DNA from: Paracoccaceae bacterium
GTDB lineage: Bacteria; Pseudomonadota; Alphaproteobacteria; Rhodobacterales; Rhodobacteraceae
Assembly (NCBI GenBank): GCA_016744015.1
Contig: JADGFD010000002.1
Location: forward strand, 307,610-371,609
Length of the DNA stretch: 64,000 nt
Direction: 5' to 3'
Shown here one piece after another: positions 28,883 to 37,018 of the stretch (the first letter of the stretch is position 1; every line of letters starts with the position of its first letter). The notes beneath the pieces are model-generated. The model saw only the letters and a program-made list of their open reading frames with translations, ran no database searches and was not told the DNA's origin. The translations under genes were made by a program, and so were the position numbers.

Positions 28883-30424
28883 TCAAGCTGGTGCGGTTTT
28901 CTCTCGGCGCACCACAAGGTTGTTCAAGGCATTAATATAAGCCTTGGCCGAAGCTACCACCGTATCCGTATCCGCGCTTTGCCCTGTTACAATCTTGCCG
29001 TCTTCTTCCATCCGCACACTCACCGTTGCCTGCGCATCGGTGCCCTCTGTCACGGCATGCACCTGATAAAGCTGCAAACGCGCACCGTGCGGAAACACCT
29101 CTTTAATGGCGGCAAAAGTCGCATCCACAGGGCCATCTCCCGTGGCTGTTACTTTGTGATTTTTCCCGTCGATGCTCAAAACCATCTCAGCGGTCTGCGG
29201 CCCCTCTGTGCCACACACGACACGCAAGCTTTCCAACTTCAGCTCGCCCTCCAGCGGCCGCCCGCTGGACGTATTCATCAGCGCCACCAAATCCTCGTCA
29301 AAAATTTCTTTCTTCCGGTCCGCCAGCTCCTTAAAACGCACAAACACATCTTTCAGCTGGTTATCCCCCAGCGAAAACCCGAGATTCTCCAGTTTAGAGC
29401 GCAGCGCAGCGCGCCCCGAGTGTTTGCCCATTACCAAAGAAGTTTCACTCAGCCCAATGTCCTCAGGCCGCATGATCTCAAAGGTTTCTGCGTTTTTCAG
29501 CATGCCATCTTGGTGGATGCCACTTTCATGGGCAAAAGCATTTTTGCCCACAATCGCCTTGTTATACTGCACAGGAAAGCCTGAAACTGTCGCCACCCTC
29601 CGGCTGATCGCCATGATCTTTTTGGTGTCAATATCAGTATGATAGGGCATAATGTCATTGCGAACCTTGATCGCCATAACCACTTCTTCCAAGGCTGTAT
29701 TCCCCGCGCGCTCTCCCAAGCCATTAATCGTGCATTCAATCTGCCGCGCGCCAGCATCAACCGCTGCCAATGCATTCGCCGTCGCCATGCCAAGGTCATT
29801 ATGGCAGTGCGTAGCAAACACAATCTCGTCTGCCCCCGGCACCCGCTCCAGCAGCATTTTGATAATGTCACCACTCTCGGCTGGGGCCGTGTAGCCCACA
29901 GTGTCAGGGATATTGATCGTCGTGGCTCCTGCCTTTATGGCAATGTCAACCACGCGGCAAAGGTAGTCATCCTCCGTGCGGGTAGCGTCCATGGGGGACC
30001 ATTGTACATTATCACACAGATTCCGGGCGAGGCTGACTGTATCGTGGATCACGTCCGCCATCTCGTCCATGTTCATGCCGGTAATGGCTCGATGCGAGGG
30101 CGATGTCCCAATGAAGGTATGAATTCGCGGCAGGTTGGCGTGTTTTACTGCCTCCCATGCCCGTTCAATATCACCAGGTTTCGCCCGTGAGAGTCCGCAA
30201 ATCACAGAGCGGTCCGCCCGCTTGGCTATCTCGGACACGGCGGCAAAGTCGCCCTCAGACGCAATCGGGAAACCCGCTTCAATAATATCGACCCCCATGG
30301 CGTCCAGCATCTCAGCAATTTCGAGTTTTTCATTATGGGTCATCGTCGCGCCCGGGCTTTGCTCGCCATCACGCAAGGTTGTGTCAAAAATTAACACACG
30401 GGATTTATCGGTCATATCAGTCAT
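28883..30424 (-). CDS. leuA: 2-isopropylmalate synthase
   Basis: First committed step of leucine synthesis: acetyl-CoA plus 2-ketoisovalerate to 2-isopropylmalate. 513 residues with the catalytic HMGL-like barrel ('IFDTTLRDGEQSPGATMTH', 'ATHCHNDLGMATANALAAV'), linker, and the C-terminal leucine-binding regulatory domain, so feedback inhibition is expected. The ATG at 30424 has AAGGA (30437-30433) eight bases upstream. That site can be sequestered by pairing with Leu codons of an upstream leader peptide (30514-30521), described separately. Confidence 0.97.
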   Translation of the reverse strand: MTDMTDKSRVLIFDTTLRDGEQSPGATMTHNEKLEIAEMLDAMGVDIIEAGFPIASEGDFAAVSEIAKRADRSVICGLSRAKPGDIERAWEAVKHANLPRIHTFIGTSPSHRAITGMNMDEMADVIHDTVSLARNLCDNVQWSPMDATRTEDDYLCRVVDIAIKAGATTINIPDTVGYTAPAESGDIIKMLLERVPGADEIVFATHCHNDLGMATANALAAVDAGARQIECTINGLGERAGNTALEEVVMAIKVRNDIMPYHTDIDTKKIMAISRRVATVSGFPVQYNKAIVGKNAFAHESGIHQDGMLKNAETFEIMRPEDIGLSETSLVMGKHSGRAALRSKLENLGFSLGDNQLKDVFVRFKELADRKKEIFDEDLVALMNTSSGRPLEGELKLESLRVVCGTEGPQTAEMVLSIDGKNHKVTATGDGPVDATFAAIKEVFPHGARLQLYQVHAVTEGTDAQATVSVRMEEDGKIVTGQSADTDTVVASAKAYINALNNLVVRREKTAPA

Positions 30425-30432
30425 TTTGTTAG

Positions 30433-30521
30433 TCCTTAGCTTTTTGAGAAGTTTGGTGCGGATTTAAGCTCCTCTGAGCGCACGCACCAAAATCCTCGGC
30501 ACGCTCAGAGGCGGCTAAGGA
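30433..30521 (-). promoter_or_regulatory. Candidate leucine-responsive translational attenuator of leuA
   Basis: Three perfect complementary pairs lie between the end of the leader peptide and leuA. S0:S5 joins TCCTTAGC (30521-30514, inside the leader CTC CTT AGC codons) to GCTAAGGA (30440-30433, the leuA ribosome-binding site). S1:S3 joins CCTCTGAGCG (30511-30502) to CGCTCAGAGG (30480-30471). S2:S4 joins TTTGGTGCG (30491-30483) to CGCACCAAA (30460-30452). S1:S3 and S2:S4 cross, so they should exclude each other or form a pseudoknot. No T-run follows any stem, so control would be of translation, not termination. Inferred logic: a ribosome stalled for leucyl-tRNA masks S0 and S1 and leaves the leuA site open. 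Confidence 0.75.
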
Positions 30522-30585
30522 GTAGGATTTCAGCAATGGCAATGCTGCCGTGCGGAATCAAATTATGCGGCGTAGTGTTACACAT
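30505..30585 (-). CDS. Leucine-rich leader peptide upstream of leuA
   Basis: A 26-residue frame, ATG at 30585 to TGA at 30505, ending 'EILLLSRL'. Three consecutive Leu codons (CTA CTC CTT) and a fourth just before the stop are the hallmark of amino-acid attenuation leaders. There is no ribosome-binding site before the ATG. A candidate -10 box (TATAGT) ends seven bases before it, so the mRNA may begin at the AUG and be leaderless, as reported for the trpL leader of some alphaproteobacteria. The Leu codons themselves form one arm of the stem that hides the leuA ribosome-binding site. Confidence 0.78.
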   Translation of the reverse strand: MCNTTPHNLIPHGSIAIAEILLLSRL

Positions 30586-30592
30586 GCGGGAC

Positions 30593-30620
30593 ACTATAAG
30601 CAGGGTTTAGCGGAGTTAAA
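30593..30620 (-). promoter_or_regulatory. Candidate promoter of the leuA leader
   Basis: On the minus strand, TTTAAC (30620-30615), a 16-base spacer, then TATAGT (30598-30593). The -10 is a good match and the -35 is weak. Transcription would start around 30585-30587, at the leader ATG. Confidence 0.45.
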
Positions 30621-30667
30621 GCGAAAAATCACCTCGCGGCGTTTTTTCTGAAATTACCAAGCAGACT

Positions 30668-30867
30668 ACCGAGCGCAGCGAGGCGCGGGCCAGCGGCAGG
30701 CATTTTCAGCTTGTCTGATAAATGTGCTTTGGCCGAGTGGGGGTTTACCCCCGCAGAGGCCAAAGCACGCCCGGAGCGGCGGGACAGTTCTGGCATCGCG
30801 CTTCCTCGGCGACCCTTCGGGCCACCTCGTCAGCGCGTGTCGTGCTCAAGCACGACGGGCGCTTGCC
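30668..30867 (+). repeat. Intergenic repeat family A, copy A3
   Basis: Same layout as A2: left motif 'gagcgcagcgaggcgcgggc', then the cruciform TGCTTTGGCC (30725-30734) and GGCCAAAGCA (30758-30767) around GGGGG-TTTA-CCCCC (30739-30752). Compared with A2 the loop-closing C-G pair has become G-C, a compensated change. It ends at the stop codon of the MORN gene. The right half diverges from A2. Confidence 0.75.
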
Positions 30868-32307
30868 CTAGTTGCCGGAAGCTGCTGCGGCTTCTTCTTC
30901 TGTAGCAGGGTTGCCATTGGCCCAGAAGCCATCATATTCTTCGCCGGAGGCATAGCGCATCACACCGCGCCCTTGGCGTTGGCCTTTGGAGAAAAATCCT
31001 TCATAAACATCGCCATTCGGGTATTTAGCAGCGCCTTCGCCGTCAATTTCTCCGCCAGCCCATAGGCCGTTATATTCAAACCCGTCTGGCATGGTGATGG
31101 TGCCCGCACCTTCGCGCTGGCCCGCCACAAATGCGCCGGTATAGATAGTACCATCGGAATAGGTGGCCACCCCTTGGCCATCGCGCAACCCATCTTTCCA
31201 CGCGCCGGTATATTGATAACCGTCCTGATAGGTCATCGTGCCTTGGCCGTGGTTTTTGGCGTTTCTGAACTCGCCTTCATAAACCAGCCCATTTTCATAG
31301 CGAGCAATCCCTTGCCCCTCGATCACACCATTGCTCCACGCGCCTTCATAAGAAGAGCCGTCTGCATAGGTGATTTTACCCTGACCGTGAGCCACGTCAT
31401 TTAAGAAGCTGCCTTCATAAACAGAGCTATCAGGGTAGGTGACCTTGCCATCGCCTTCAATGCGGCCATCTACCCAAATACCGGTATAGATATAGCCATC
31501 GGCCCCGGTAAACGTGCCAAGGCCGTTGCGTTGGTCCGCGGCGAACACGCCGTCATATTTGTCACCATTGGCATAACTGGCAATGCCTTGCCCCTCGCGT
31601 TGTCCATTGACCATGGCACCTTCATATTTGTCACCATTGGCTTGGGTCAGCACGCCTGTGCCATTAATCTGTCCGTTTTGCCATGCGCCAACATAGGTTA
31701 CACCGTCTGGCAAGGTTAGCGAGCCTTGGCCTTCGCGCACGCCGCGCGCGATGTTGCCTTCATAAATAGCCCCATCAGGATAGGTAATTTTGCCAGTGCC
31801 GTGCTTTACGCCGTTATCCCAGGCGCCAGCATAAATATAGCCGTTAGGGCTAGTCATGGTGCCAGTGCCATGGTGAACCGCATTCAGGAAATCACCTGTA
31901 TAAACAACGCCATTGGCATAAGACGCCGTGCCGGAGCCTGAAATTTTGCCATCCAGCCAGCTACCTTGATAGGTGCCGCCATCCGAAAATGTGATCTTGC
32001 CTTGGCCTTCAGGGCGGCCATTTACGAACTCGCCTTCATAAACCGAGCCATTAGGGAAGCGCGCAACGCCAACGCCTTCAATCCGTCCTTCAACCCACTG
32101 GCCCGAATATTCGTAACCGTTAGGAAGGCGATAGGTGCCTTGGCCGTGCTGCTTGCCGTTTAAAAACTCGCCTTCGTAAATCCCGCCTGTATCATACTGC
32201 TTGGTTTCGACTATTGTTTCCTGAGCAAAAACAGGGTTAACGCCGCCGGCCACCCCAAACGATACAGCACTGATGGCGACGGCACTAAGCAATAGGCGAT
32301 GTTTCAA
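30868..32307 (-). CDS. Secreted MORN-repeat protein
   Basis: 479 residues from a TTG at 32307 that has GGAGAG seven bases upstream; the first residues 'KHRLLLSAVAISAVSFGV' form a signal peptide ending near 'VFAQE'. An in-frame start at 32340 would bury the signal peptide and is less likely. From about residue 44 the chain is an unbroken array of 23-residue MORN units of the form YxGxWxxGxxxGxGxxxYxxG (about 18 full plus one partial), then a short 'NPATEEEAAAASGN' tail. MORN arrays are thought to bind membranes or phospholipids or act as protein scaffolds. It stands alone, with repeat A3 directly after its stop. Confidence 0.88.
   Translation of the reverse strand: MKHRLLLSAVAISAVSFGVAGGVNPVFAQETIVETKQYDTGGIYEGEFLNGKQHGQGTYRLPNGYEYSGQWVEGRIEGVGVARFPNGSVYEGEFVNGRPEGQGKITFSDGGTYQGSWLDGKISGSGTASYANGVVYTGDFLNAVHHGTGTMTSPNGYIYAGAWDNGVKHGTGKITYPDGAIYEGNIARGVREGQGSLTLPDGVTYVGAWQNGQINGTGVLTQANGDKYEGAMVNGQREGQGIASYANGDKYDGVFAADQRNGLGTFTGADGYIYTGIWVDGRIEGDGKVTYPDSSVYEGSFLNDVAHGQGKITYADGSSYEGAWSNGVIEGQGIARYENGLVYEGEFRNAKNHGQGTMTYQDGYQYTGAWKDGLRDGQGVATYSDGTIYTGAFVAGQREGAGTITMPDGFEYNGLWAGGEIDGEGAAKYPNGDVYEGFFSKGQRQGRGVMRYASGEEYDGFWANGNPATEEEAAAASGN
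30913..32178 (-). repeat. Tandem 69-bp coding repeats (MORN array)
   Basis: The DNA equivalent of the MORN array: a 69-bp period over about 1.27 kb, roughly 18.3 units. Units are diverged in DNA sequence, and recurring phrases such as 'YEGEF.NG', 'HGQGTMTY' and 'EGQGIA.Y' show that duplications are old or under purifying selection. Confidence 0.85.
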
Positions 32308-32589
32308 GTTTTTCTCTCCGACAATCCAGCCTACGGTCACCCGTAAGCATTCTTTGCAGGATATTAGGTCTTAACGCCGTAAGGGGCAACGGTTTTTTTG
32401 GTGGAGAACATGATATGGCTATCGGGCGCTTGCCTTTTAGCAAATTTTGCCCAAATTACCCAAATTTTCTTTATAATTTGAAATGTTTTTATGCATGGCG
32501 CTTTTGCGTTAGGTATTATCGCACTAAATTCGGCTTTAACCCCGCTCGCAAACCTTTTATGAGAAAAGAAAGCAACGCAGGATATCCAA
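32308..32589. other. AT-rich divergent intergenic region
   Basis: 282 bp between the divergent MORN and gltX genes. I see a TATAAT at 32472-32477 with a weak TTGCCC 19 bases upstream, a possible gltX promoter, and a small hairpin CCGT-AAGGGGCA-ACGG followed by seven T near 32380-32400 that faces gltX but follows no obvious gene. No convincing small gene. Confidence 0.4.
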
Positions 32590-33909
32590 ATGACCACCAC
32601 TCGATTTGCCCCTTCGCCAACCGGCTATCTCCATATCGGCAACCTTCGTGCCGCGCTATTCAATTTCCTGATTGCGCGGCAGCAGGGTGGCAAATTTATT
32701 TTGCGGCTTGATGATACCGACCCGGTGCGCTCAAAGCCAGAATATGCCGATGGGATAAAGCAAGACCTTCACTGGCTCGGGCTGGAATGGGACCAGTTGG
32801 AAACGCAGTCATCACGGCTGGGCCGTTATGATGAAGTGGCAGCACAATTGCGCGCCTCGGGGCGGCTTTATGAATGTTTTGAAAGCCCAACAGAGCTGGA
32901 TTTGAAGCGCAAAAAGCAGCTCAATATGGGCCTGCCACCAGTTTATGACCGCGCCGCCCTGAAACTGACGGAGGCTGAAAAAGACACCCTGCGCGCTGAG
33001 CGGGGCAGCTATTGGCGCTTTCAACTCGATCATAAGCGGATCGAGTGGGACGACGGTATTTTGGGTGCGCAAAGCATAGATGCGGCCAGTGTTTCGGACC
33101 CGGTTCTTATTCGCGCCGACGGGCAGGTGCTATATACTTTAGCCTCTGTCACTGACGATACCGATATGGGCATCACAAATGTGGTGCGCGGGTTGGACCA
33201 CGTCACCAACACCGCCACTCAAATTCAGATCATCGAGGCCATGGGCTGCCCGCTACCCAGCTTTGCCCACCACTCCATGCTGACAGGCCCACAGGGCGAG
33301 CCGCTATCCAAGCGGCTTGGGGTGCTGGCGCTTAAAGATTTGCGTGCAAACGGGGTAGAACCAATGGCGATTCTTTCGCTGATGGCGCGGCTTGGGTCTT
33401 CCAAGCCAGTTGAACTGCGGCAGCATATTGATGACGTGGTTGCGGGGTTTGACCTTAAGGATTTCAACGCGTCGCCAACTAAATTTGATGAAACGGACCT
33501 CGGACCACTTAGTGCCCGGTATTTCCACGGAGTGCCGGCGGCTGAGGTGGCAGATGATCTCACGATTTTGGGCGTGCCCAGTGAACAACAAGAAGATTTC
33601 TGGCTGGCGGTGCGCGAGAATATTGACACCCGTGCCGATATATCAAAATGGTGGGCTTTGTGCCAAAATGGCACTTCGCCCGAGATTGCGGATGAGGACC
33701 TCTCATTTATCAGGGAAGCCTTGGCAGCCCTGCCGCCGCGCCCGTTTGACCAGAGCACATGGCCAAGCTGGACCAGTGAAATGAAGGAAAAGACGGGCCG
33801 GAAAGGCAAAAAACTCTTCATGCCGCTTCGGAAAGCGCTGACGGGGGCTGCGCATGGCCCCGATATGAAGCGACTATTGCCACTTTTGCAAGTTATTCCA
33901 AAAGTTTAG
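32590..33909 (+). CDS. gltX: Glutamyl-tRNA synthetase (short form)
   Basis: Class I synthetase that charges tRNA-Glu (and, in bacteria without GlnRS, often tRNA-Gln). 439 residues. Class I HIGH-like motif 'SPTGYLHIGNLRAALFNF' and KMSKS-like 'GEPLSKRLGVLAL' are intact. Many alphaproteobacteria carry two GluRS genes, and this shorter length suits the second type; whether it charges tRNA-Glu, tRNA-Gln or both cannot be told here. It lies alone after a 280-bp AT-rich gap. A tRNA-Glu gene lies 6.3 kb downstream on the other strand. Confidence 0.94.
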   Translation: MTTTRFAPSPTGYLHIGNLRAALFNFLIARQQGGKFILRLDDTDPVRSKPEYADGIKQDLHWLGLEWDQLETQSSRLGRYDEVAAQLRASGRLYECFESPTELDLKRKKQLNMGLPPVYDRAALKLTEAEKDTLRAERGSYWRFQLDHKRIEWDDGILGAQSIDAASVSDPVLIRADGQVLYTLASVTDDTDMGITNVVRGLDHVTNTATQIQIIEAMGCPLPSFAHHSMLTGPQGEPLSKRLGVLALKDLRANGVEPMAILSLMARLGSSKPVELRQHIDDVVAGFDLKDFNASPTKFDETDLGPLSARYFHGVPAAEVADDLTILGVPSEQQEDFWLAVRENIDTRADISKWWALCQNGTSPEIADEDLSFIREALAALPPRPFDQSTWPSWTSEMKEKTGRKGKKLFMPLRKALTGAAHGPDMKRLLPLLQVIPKV

Positions 33910-33911
33910 CG

Positions 33912-34751
33912 CTATTCCCTTGCGATTGGCCGCGGCAAAATCAGCAAAGTATCAACCTCAATCACGTTGGGGTTGATGACAACATCGGTATTGGCGCTAT
34001 AGATGGTTGTGTAGGATAGGGCATCGCCATAAATGGCGGATGCGATGGTCGATAGCGAATCGCCTGTGCGCACAACCAATTCCCAGCGGCCATTATTGAC
34101 CCGCACGCGCTTTACGATGTCAACCTCAACGGCATTGGCGTTTGGAAAGGCCACTGGTCCATCGATTTCAGTGATTTCGGTGACTTGACCTGATGGAGCG
34201 GCAACCTGAATATCACCGGAAAATGGAACATCCAGATGAATATCTTGGCTGGCCTCGGCAAGGGCATCAATAAATGAGCTGCCACCATCAATCTCGTTGA
34301 CCTCGGGCACGGTGGCAACATTCCTAAACAAGGTTCTAAAGTCAAGCCCGCCGCCGAGCTGTCTGACCTTTTGCATGAAGTCCTGCCCAAAATTGTCAAA
34401 CACCACTTGCGTATAAAAATCGGCGACTTGATCCATGGAGAGGCCAGAGCGTGCACCAGCATCCGCCAAGCGGGTTATAGATTCGCGAAAGCGCTTGTTA
34501 ACCTTTTCTTGCTCATAAATGCTGCGGTTTTCAGCGCCCTCAACTAGGTTTTGTAGGGTGCCGGTCGCACGATCAGCGTAAAAGATCATGCGGCGCATGT
34601 CTGTTTGTGGAAGATCGCTGAATTGAACCTGCGCATAAAGCAAGCCTGGCGCCCCAAATTGTGCTTGGCTGCCGGTGGTAAAACGTGCGTCCGCAATTGC
34701 GGCTCCCGCACAGAACGCACTGATTACTAGTATGTATGCCTTTACCTGCAT
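33912..34751 (-). CDS. Periplasmic LysM-domain protein
   Basis: 279 residues. Signal peptide 'VKAYILVISAFCAGAAIADA'; a central region I do not recognise ('DLPQTDMRRMIFYADRATGT' onward); and a C-terminal LysM domain (about residues 225-275: 'WELVVRTGDSLSTIASAIYG', 'YTTIYSANTDVVINPNVIEV'), which binds peptidoglycan. GGAGG lies just before the ATG. It follows the rhodanese gene by 26 bp on the same strand, so the two are likely co-transcribed. It ends 2 bp from the convergent gltX stop. Confidence 0.83.
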   Translation of the reverse strand: MQVKAYILVISAFCAGAAIADARFTTGSQAQFGAPGLLYAQVQFSDLPQTDMRRMIFYADRATGTLQNLVEGAENRSIYEQEKVNKRFRESITRLADAGARSGLSMDQVADFYTQVVFDNFGQDFMQKVRQLGGGLDFRTLFRNVATVPEVNEIDGGSSFIDALAEASQDIHLDVPFSGDIQVAAPSGQVTEITEIDGPVAFPNANAVEVDIVKRVRVNNGRWELVVRTGDSLSTIASAIYGDALSYTTIYSANTDVVINPNVIEVDTLLILPRPIARE

Positions 34752-34777
34752 TTTGCCTCCGATCGGGAGGAACGCAA

Positions 34778-35422
34778 TTAGGATTCAGGGACAACCACAG
34801 AAAGACCCAACATGAGCCAACTTTGCATTCCACCACGATAATATTTAAGTTTGTCAGCAGGATATCCGACGGAAATAAGGTTCCGAATAGCACGCGGTGA
34901 CTGACCACACCACGGCCCATTACAAAATAATACCAAGCTAGCAGCATTGTCGAACGACCACGTGCCGTTGCTCTGCTCTACCCCGCCAAGCTGGGCCAGA
35001 ATTGGCGCAAGAAAAGGATTGCTCACATCGGAGCTCAGCAAGTTAAAAGGGAGGTTGATTGAGCCGGGGATAGTGCCGGCCTTAAAGAAATCAGATGTGC
35101 GGGCGTCAATCAAAAGCCCCAAGCCTTGCTGAGCGTCATTTTCAAGAAACGACAATAGCTCAAGCTCTCCAAAGGTTTCCACACCCTCAGCAATTTCCAT
35201 AGGCTGCACGCAAAACGGCGGGCAGGCGCGTGATGTTTTGGCAAAGGCAGCCGGAACAACCGCATCCACATCAGGGTTGCGCTCGATCACCAAAAAATCG
35301 TCATTGAGCTCAAGCTCGATAAAGGGCAATTCCGGCGTAATCCAGACATCTTGCGCGAAGCTTGGAAAGGCGAGTGTGGTGAGTGAACCGATTAAGGCGA
35401 TACAAGATTTAATATGTGGCAC
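34778..35422 (-). CDS. Exported rhodanese-like protein
   Basis: 214 residues with a signal peptide ('SCIALIGSLTTLAFPSFAQ'), a cysteine-bearing N-terminal block ('TSRACPPFCVQPMEIAEG') and a rhodanese domain. The active-site loop 'VLFCNGPWCGQSPRAIRNL' keeps the catalytic cysteine and a second one four residues later. Periplasmic rhodaneses move sulfane sulfur or act in redox; the substrate is unknown. Forms a two-gene unit with the LysM protein. Confidence 0.83.
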   Translation of the reverse strand: MPHIKSCIALIGSLTTLAFPSFAQDVWITPELPFIELELNDDFLVIERNPDVDAVVPAAFAKTSRACPPFCVQPMEIAEGVETFGELELLSFLENDAQQGLGLLIDARTSDFFKAGTIPGSINLPFNLLSSDVSNPFLAPILAQLGGVEQSNGTWSFDNAASLVLFCNGPWCGQSPRAIRNLISVGYPADKLKYYRGGMQSWLMLGLSVVVPES

Positions 35423-35544
35423 AGCGCGCCCCCTATAGACTCTAAATTGCCCTCTCTGATGTGTTCAGAGTGGAGTTTCATTGCTAACGGTATCGGAAAA
35501 CCGCAAAAAATCAACCCTTAAGAACAAATAATCATGACAAGAAA

Positions 35545-35573
35545 TTGTTGCAACCCACTAGAATCGTTAAATA
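35545..35573 (+). promoter_or_regulatory. Candidate promoter of the molybdenum hydroxylase operon
   Basis: TTGTTG (35545-35550), 17-base spacer, TAAATA (35568-35573), in the AT-rich 256-bp gap between the divergent rhodanese gene and the first hydroxylase gene. Spacing is ideal and box matches are moderate. Confidence 0.35.
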
Positions 35574-35678
35574 TGATAGTAGGTTTAGCAAAGGGTGATG
35601 GGCAAAAAGGCTTTTTGGCTTGCGCGCGCTGAAAGCCGTTGGCAAAGTCGGAATATAACATTTCTTGGAGAATCAGCT

Positions 35679-36539
35679 ATGCGCTATGTGGTCGCAAAAG
35701 ACAGCCGTGATGCGGTTGCGCTCTTGAACACGGGTGAAAATGCTCGGCTTTTGGCCGGGGGCACAGATGTGTTGGTGCAAATGAAATTGGGCAATAAGAC
35801 ACCTAGCCTTCTTATTGATATTAAATCGATAAACGGGTTTTCAGATATTTTTGCTGAAAACGGAGGCTTTCGTATTGGGGCTGCTGTGAACGGGGCCGAA
35901 ATGGGCGCGCATGCTGCGCTAAAAGCTATGTGGCCCGGTGTGGTGGAGGCCGTTGAGCTGATTGGCTCAACCCAAGTGCAGGGGCGCGCGACTATGGTTG
36001 GCAACCTGTGCAATGGTTCTCCAGCGGCTGATGCGGTGCCTGCCATGCTGGCAGCGGGCGCGATGGCCCGCGTTGAAGGGCCTAGTGGGACGCGAGATAT
36101 GCTGGTGGCTGAACTTTTAAAGGGCCCGGGGCAAACCAAGCTGGGCAAAGCCGAACTGATTTCTTCGATCTATCTGCCCGCACGGCCTGAGCATTCGGGA
36201 GATGCCTATTTGCGGTTTATCCCGCGCACCGAAATGGATATCGCAGTGGCGAGCGCGGGTGTGAACCTTGTGCTAGATGCAAGCGGCACAGTGGCAGACG
36301 CCACGGTGGCGCTGGGGGCGGTGGCCCCAACGGCGGTGGTGGTGCCAGATGCCGCGGCGGCGCTGCTTGGCTCAAAGCTAGGCGCGCAAGCGCTGGAAGC
36401 CTGTGCTGCCGCCTGCGCCGCTGCGTGCAGCCCAATTGATGACAGGCGCGGAACGGTTGAATTTCGCACCAAAATTGCAGGCGTAATGGCGACACGCGCC
36501 GCCAATATCGCCTATACCCGTGCCGGAGGTCAGCTATGA
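35679..36539 (+). CDS. Molybdenum hydroxylase FAD-binding (medium) subunit
   Basis: CoxM/XdhB-type subunit, 286 residues from the ATG at 35679 with TTGGAG upstream. FAD_binding_5 motifs 'ARLLAGGTDVLVQMKLGNK' and 'RATMVGNLCNGSPAADAVPA'; C-terminal CO-dehydrogenase flavoprotein domain. It passes electrons from the Fe-S subunit to the acceptor. The next gene overlaps by 4 bp. Gene order M-S-L, as in CO dehydrogenase-like operons, but the large subunit is not a CO dehydrogenase. Confidence 0.93.
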   Translation: MRYVVAKDSRDAVALLNTGENARLLAGGTDVLVQMKLGNKTPSLLIDIKSINGFSDIFAENGGFRIGAAVNGAEMGAHAALKAMWPGVVEAVELIGSTQVQGRATMVGNLCNGSPAADAVPAMLAAGAMARVEGPSGTRDMLVAELLKGPGQTKLGKAELISSIYLPARPEHSGDAYLRFIPRTEMDIAVASAGVNLVLDASGTVADATVALGAVAPTAVVVPDAAAALLGSKLGAQALEACAAACAAACSPIDDRRGTVEFRTKIAGVMATRAANIAYTRAGGQL

Positions 36540-37018
36540 GCAAAATACATGTAACCACACAGGTAAATGGCGATGCTGTTGAGTTTTTGTGTGAGCCAGA
36601 TGAAACCCTACTAGATGTTTTGCGTGACAGGCTGAACCTAACGGGCGCAAAAGAGGGCTGCGGCACTGGCGATTGCGGGGCGTGTTCGGTTACGCTCAAT
36701 GGCCGCCTTGTTGCCTCTTGCCTTGTCCTAGGCGCCGAGGTTGCCGGCAGCGCGATCGAAACCGTGGAAGGCGTGGGAACAGCAGACGCGCTGCATCCGA
36801 TCCAGCAACACTTGCTAGACCATGCGGCTTTGCAGTGTGGCATCTGCACGCCGGGCATCATTGTGGCCGCAAAAGCGCTGCTGGTGCAAAATCCGGATCC
36901 TTCCGAGGGCGAAGTGCGCTATTGGCTGGCAGGCAATCTGTGCCGCTGCACCGGCTATGATAAAATCATCCGCGCGGTACTGAGCGCTGCGGCCGAAATG
37001 CGGGGAGAAAACGCATGA
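36536..37018 (+). CDS. Molybdenum hydroxylase [2Fe-2S] (small) subunit
   Basis: 160 residues with two [2Fe-2S] clusters. Plant-type ferredoxin domain: Cys 42, 47, 50 and 62 ('EGCGTGDCGACSVTLNGR'). C-terminal helical cluster domain: Cys 101, 104, 136 and 138 ('LQCGICTPGIIVAAKALL', 'NLCRCTGYDKII'). All eight ligands are present. It overlaps both neighbours by 4 bp. Confidence 0.96.
   Translation: MSKIHVTTQVNGDAVEFLCEPDETLLDVLRDRLNLTGAKEGCGTGDCGACSVTLNGRLVASCLVLGAEVAGSAIETVEGVGTADALHPIQQHLLDHAALQCGICTPGIIVAAKALLVQNPDPSEGEVRYWLAGNLCRCTGYDKIIRAVLSAAAEMRGENA

Noticed and set aside
32380..32400. Hairpin plus seven T in the MORN/gltX gap, looking like a rightward terminator
   Set aside because: No gene on the plus strand ends before it and the stem is only 4 bp; probably chance in AT-rich DNA.
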